46,169 bases of DNA. It comes from Candidatus Aegiribacteria sp. Its GTDB lineage: Bacteria > Fermentibacterota > Fermentibacteria > Fermentibacterales > JCC-6. Under the pieces are notes generated by a model. The model was not told the origin of the DNA. It ran no database searches and saw only the letters and a list, made by a program, of their open reading frames with translations. Made by a program: the position numbers and the translations under genes. Positions within the stretch are counted from its first letter, which is position 1, and the number at the start of each line of letters is the position of its first letter. Location: contig JAIORS010000211.1 in the NCBI GenBank assembly GCA_021108005.1, positions 1 through 46,169 on the forward strand, in the 5' to 3' direction. Below are positions 43,292-46,169 of this stretch, piece by piece.

Positions 43292-45114
43292 TTGGATACG
43301 TAGGAAACAGACCGGCAAGGGAAATACTTCTTGCCGGGCTCAAGCGTCTTGAATACAGAGGTTACGATTCTGCGGGGTACGCGCTTCAGAATAAAGGCAA
43401 TCTGTTTGTAAAAAAGCGTGAAGGCCGCGTCAGTGATCTCGAAAAAATCGATCCCGGAGAAGCCGATTCCTCGACTGTAGGGATAGCTCATACCCGCTGG
43501 GCTACCCATGGAGAACCCTCCTATGCTAACGCTCATCCCCATATTGACATGACGGGGAAGATAGCGGTAGTTCACAATGGAATTATAGAAAATTTCAAGG
43601 TACTCAGGCAGGAACTCATTGACTCCGGAGTCAGTTTCGAATCTGAAACCGATTCCGAGGTGTTGCCGAAGCTGATCAGTCAGGAAGTTGCAAAAGGAAA
43701 AAAACTTTTCAGAGCTGTAAAAGATGTTCTTCAAAAAGTTCATGGCGCGTACGGCATAGCAGTACTATCCGCTGATGAACCGGATACCCTTGTTGCTGCC
43801 CGTTACGGAAGTCCTCTTGTAGCTGGAGTAGGCGATGACGAGTATTTCGTTGCAAGCGATATAGCAGCTATTGTTTCACATACCAGAGACGTTGTTTACC
43901 TTGAGGAGGGCGAGGTTATAGAAGTCAGCCTCAAAGGAATTCAATCGGATAACGGCCACCCATCCCTAATTCGAGAACGTATTGAATATGTGGATTGGGA
44001 TATCACAGATATCGAAAAGGATGGTTACCCTCATTTCATGCTGAAGGAGATTTACAGTCAGCCTGAATCACTTACGAACGCTTTCAGGGGCAGGCTGGAT
44101 CTTGTCCAGGGAACAGCTCACCTTGGAGGTCTCCAGATGTCCGAAGAGGACATGAGGTCCATAAGCAGGATAGTAATAACCGCCTGCGGAACCTCATGGC
44201 ATGCTGCATCCATAGGCAAGTACCTTATCGAGTCCTATTCAAGAATACCTGTTCAGGTGGAATACGCTTCCGAATTCAGATACAGAGACCCGGTGCTGCC
44301 TCCGGATACGTTGATGATTGTAATAAGCCAGAGTGGTGAAACCGCTGATACCATTGCAGCCCTGAAACTGGCTAAAGAGAAGAAATGCCGTACTCTTGGA
44401 ATAGTCAACGTGATTGGTTCAACCATCGCCCGTGAAACGGATGCCGGTGTTTATATCCATGCAGGCCCCGAGATCGGAGTTGCTTCAACGAAAGCCTTCA
44501 CTTCACAGGTAATGGCTCTTACCCTTATTGCCCTTGCGTTTGGAAGAGCCAGACAGATTCTCGACCGTAATCAGGGCCTTGAACTGGCACATGAGATAAT
44601 GGCCATACCTGACAAGGTCAGGAAGATTCTTGAGAATTCCAGCAGTATAGCGGAAATAGCCAGAGAATTCACTTACGTAAGGAATTTCCTGTACCTTGGC
44701 AGGGGAGTGAACTTCCCTGTGGCCCTCGAAGGCGCCCTCAAACTCAAGGAAATATCCTACATTCATGCGGAGGGTTATCCTGCGGCGGAGATGAAACATG
44801 GACCCATAGCCCTTATAGATGAAATGATGCCCATAGCGGTGATTGCGGTTAAGGGTGCGGCCTATGACAAGGTTATTTCCAACATACAGGAAGTTAAGGC
44901 AAGACATGGAAGAGTTCTTGCCATAGCCACCGAGGGGGACACCGATATCGAATCGGTCTCGGACTGGATTATCAGAGTTCCCGAAACATCTGACATGCTT
45001 GTTCCTCTGCTCAGCGTGATCCCCCTTCAGCTTCTATCCTATCACATCGCTGTTGCCAGAGGCTGTGATGTTGATAAACCAAGAAATCTCGCAAAAAGCG
45101 TTACGGTGGAATAA
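43279..45114 (+). CDS. glmS: Glutamine-fructose-6-phosphate aminotransferase (isomerising)
   Basis: GlmS makes glucosamine-6-phosphate from fructose-6-phosphate and glutamine. The 611-aa length is typical. It opens MCGIVGYVG with the nucleophile Cys2, then RLEYRGYDSAG and HTRWATHGEP of the glutaminase domain. Two SIS domains follow (TACGTSWHAA, SQSGETADT, KAFTSQV) and the end is AKSVTVE. The start lies inside glmM. No glmS ribozyme is apparent upstream. Confidence 0.97.
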   Translation: MCGIVGYVGNRPAREILLAGLKRLEYRGYDSAGYALQNKGNLFVKKREGRVSDLEKIDPGEADSSTVGIAHTRWATHGEPSYANAHPHIDMTGKIAVVHNGIIENFKVLRQELIDSGVSFESETDSEVLPKLISQEVAKGKKLFRAVKDVLQKVHGAYGIAVLSADEPDTLVAARYGSPLVAGVGDDEYFVASDIAAIVSHTRDVVYLEEGEVIEVSLKGIQSDNGHPSLIRERIEYVDWDITDIEKDGYPHFMLKEIYSQPESLTNAFRGRLDLVQGTAHLGGLQMSEEDMRSISRIVITACGTSWHAASIGKYLIESYSRIPVQVEYASEFRYRDPVLPPDTLMIVISQSGETADTIAALKLAKEKKCRTLGIVNVIGSTIARETDAGVYIHAGPEIGVASTKAFTSQVMALTLIALAFGRARQILDRNQGLELAHEIMAIPDKVRKILENSSSIAEIAREFTYVRNFLYLGRGVNFPVALEGALKLKEISYIHAEGYPAAEMKHGPIALIDEMMPIAVIAVKGAAYDKVISNIQEVKARHGRVLAIATEGDTDIESVSDWIIRVPETSDMLVPLLSVIPLQLLSYHIAVARGCDVDKPRNLAKSVTVE

Positions 45115-45116
45115 TT

Positions 45117-46052
45117 CTGACTTCCGATAAAGGACTATGGCAGCTGATTTCCCTTATCAAAGCAGCATCGATAAAAAGATTCTTTCATGGATTATGGATT
45201 TTCATCAGATTCTTCAGCATAAGGCTTTATAACAGATGGAACGATGACAGCGTATTCTTCTCGGCTGCGGCCATTTCATTCAATGTTCTGATAACCGTAA
45301 TTCCTCTTGGCCTTATGATACTCATGTTCAGCGGTATAGCGCTTCAGGAGGACGAAGGCCTGCAACAGGGCCTTACGAACTGGCTTGATACAGCCAACCC
45401 TCTCATTCCCGAGACCACAAGAAACGAAATCGAAAGCACAATTCTTACAGGTAATGCGGGAATACCCGGAATAATCGGTTTCGGTTTTCTTCTATGGCTT
45501 GTCAGCAGACTGTTCGGCACAATAAGGACGGCGTTCGACAGAATATTTGATGTACCCAGGGGCCGAAATATCGTACTTGGGAAACTGTACGATTTCTTTC
45601 TGGCTCTGCTCGTAGCATTATGCTTTGTGTCCTCACTGATCTTTTCAGCAATGGCCCGGCTGGTTGTGGACAGCCCGGTGGGTGACCTTGTTTCCCAATG
45701 GCCTTTAATCGGGCATCTCACCGGAGGCGGTATAGCTCAGATACTGGGAATTACCTTCACTATGCTGTTATTCCTGACGCTTTTCAAGGCTGCTCCGAAC
45801 AGGAAAGTAGGTATCAGGCAGGCTTTACTTGCAACCTTTGTGGCGATGGTATTCACAGGCCTTGGTACCCAATCCTATATATGGGTTATTAACAATCCCG
45901 GGTGGGGAGTGGTATACGGTTCGCTTGCGAGGCTTATGGCAACTTTCTTCCTGCTTTACTGGGAGTGTGTGATACTGCTGGGCGCTGCTGAAATCAGCCA
46001 GATCGCACACGAATGGCGAAAAGTTGCCAGAACAATGAAGAACATCCGATAA
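45117..46052 (+). CDS. YihY/BrkB-family inner-membrane protein
   Basis: The family was once called ribonuclease BN; it consists of 6-helix membrane proteins of unclear function. The conserved N-terminal block DDSVFFSAAAISFNVLITVIP lies upstream of the first ATG (45315), so translation must begin earlier. No ATG, GTG or TTG is in frame between the preceding stop (45075) and 45315. The best candidates are CTG 45117, preceded by GGTGGA, or ATT 45114 overlapping the glmS stop. From 45117 the protein has 311 aa and ends TMKNIR. FGTIRTAFDRIFDVPRGR and about six hydrophobic segments fit the family. It is probably co-transcribed with glmS. Confidence 0.82.
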   Translation: MTSDKGLWQLISLIKAASIKRFFHGLWIFIRFFSIRLYNRWNDDSVFFSAAAISFNVLITVIPLGLMILMFSGIALQEDEGLQQGLTNWLDTANPLIPETTRNEIESTILTGNAGIPGIIGFGFLLWLVSRLFGTIRTAFDRIFDVPRGRNIVLGKLYDFFLALLVALCFVSSLIFSAMARLVVDSPVGDLVSQWPLIGHLTGGGIAQILGITFTMLLFLTLFKAAPNRKVGIRQALLATFVAMVFTGLGTQSYIWVINNPGWGVVYGSLARLMATFFLLYWECVILLGAAEISQIAHEWRKVARTMKNIR

Positions 46053-46092
46053 TGTGACAATCAGTTTGAACTTCGTAACTCAGGCGGTTGGA

Positions 46093-46169
46093 TCAATACT
46101 GAGAGTGTGTCACCTCACCAGTACGCATTTCGATATCTGTACGTCCTGTTCGGTCCTGAGCATCACGAT
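46093..46169 (-). CDS. Possible C-terminal end of a gene on the minus strand (partial)
   Basis: On the minus strand one frame is open from the window edge to a TGA at 46093-46095, giving 24 residues (RDAQDRTGRTDIEMRTGEVT and four more). It is too short to recognise. It may be chance. Confidence 0.2.
   Translation of the reverse strand, partial: RDAQDRTGRTDIEMRTGEVTHSQY

Noticed and set aside
45078-45116. YihY frame starting within glmS
   Set aside because: The frame is open there but has no start codon or ribosome site before GGTGGA at 45105.
1-46169. CRISPR array, prophage or defence island
   Set aside because: No regularly spaced direct repeats, no cas, restriction, toxin or phage structural genes were found on either strand.

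Overview
The window is a piece of bacterial chromosome of moderate G+C with densely packed genes. Four proteins carry C-terminal sorting domains of the Bacteroidetes-type type IX secretion system (T9SS). There are also PorV/FadL-like outer-membrane proteins, a gingipain-like C25 protease and several FCB-type secreted proteins. Together these suggest a didermic member of the FCB superphylum. A candidate lineage such as Fermentibacteria/Aegiribacteria, Cloacimonadota or WOR-3 is plausible, but no 16S rRNA is present and this is inference. TGA, TAA and TAG all act as stops, so the code looks standard.

Layout. 1-120: a long palindromic repeat of the kind linked to REP-associated transposases. 125-5260: purC (-), an MFS transporter (+), a small beta-barrel protein (-), a HAD phosphatase (-), an Mrp/NBP35 ATPase (+) and a lipoprotein (-). 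5340-5524: a 185-bp element with terminal inverted repeats. 5521-9637: a tandem pair of outer-membrane proteins sharing a perfectly identical 184-bp tract, and a T9SS-exported propeller protein. 9927-13708: a large sigma-54 activator with a pseudokinase and TPRs, broken by a frameshift. 13705-17989: urocanate hydratase, divergent from a secreted M14 carboxypeptidase. 18015-21991: a probable operon of a histidine-kinase-like protein lacking its phospho-acceptor His and three paralogous zinc-ribbon proteins of unknown function. 22100-25500: yebC-ruvC-ruvA-ruvB-queH. 25497-28476: a secreted FG-GAP protein with an in-frame TGA, and a C25-like protease. 28521-32884: a methyltransferase, pruA, pyrI and pyrB. 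33001-37828: pepT, a DUF4878-like protein, OsmC, a glutamine amidotransferase and pepD. 37848-41799: a GlcD-like flavoprotein, a LeuC/LeuD-type hydro-lyase and a beta-barrel protein. 41847-46052: tRNA-Thr(CGT), glmM, glmS and a YihY/BrkB membrane protein.

Taken together, the secreted peptidases (M14, C25), cytoplasmic peptidases (PepT, PepD), urocanate hydratase and P5C dehydrogenase indicate an organism that degrades proteins and ferments amino acids. Housekeeping genes (purine and pyrimidine synthesis, Holliday-junction resolution, cell-wall amino sugar) are interleaved. The most unusual parts are the zinc-ribbon/His-less-kinase operon, the in-frame TGA followed by a SECIS-like hairpin, the broken pseudokinase sigma-54 regulator, and two palindromic repeat elements. 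No CRISPR array, intact transposase gene, rRNA or phage module was seen.
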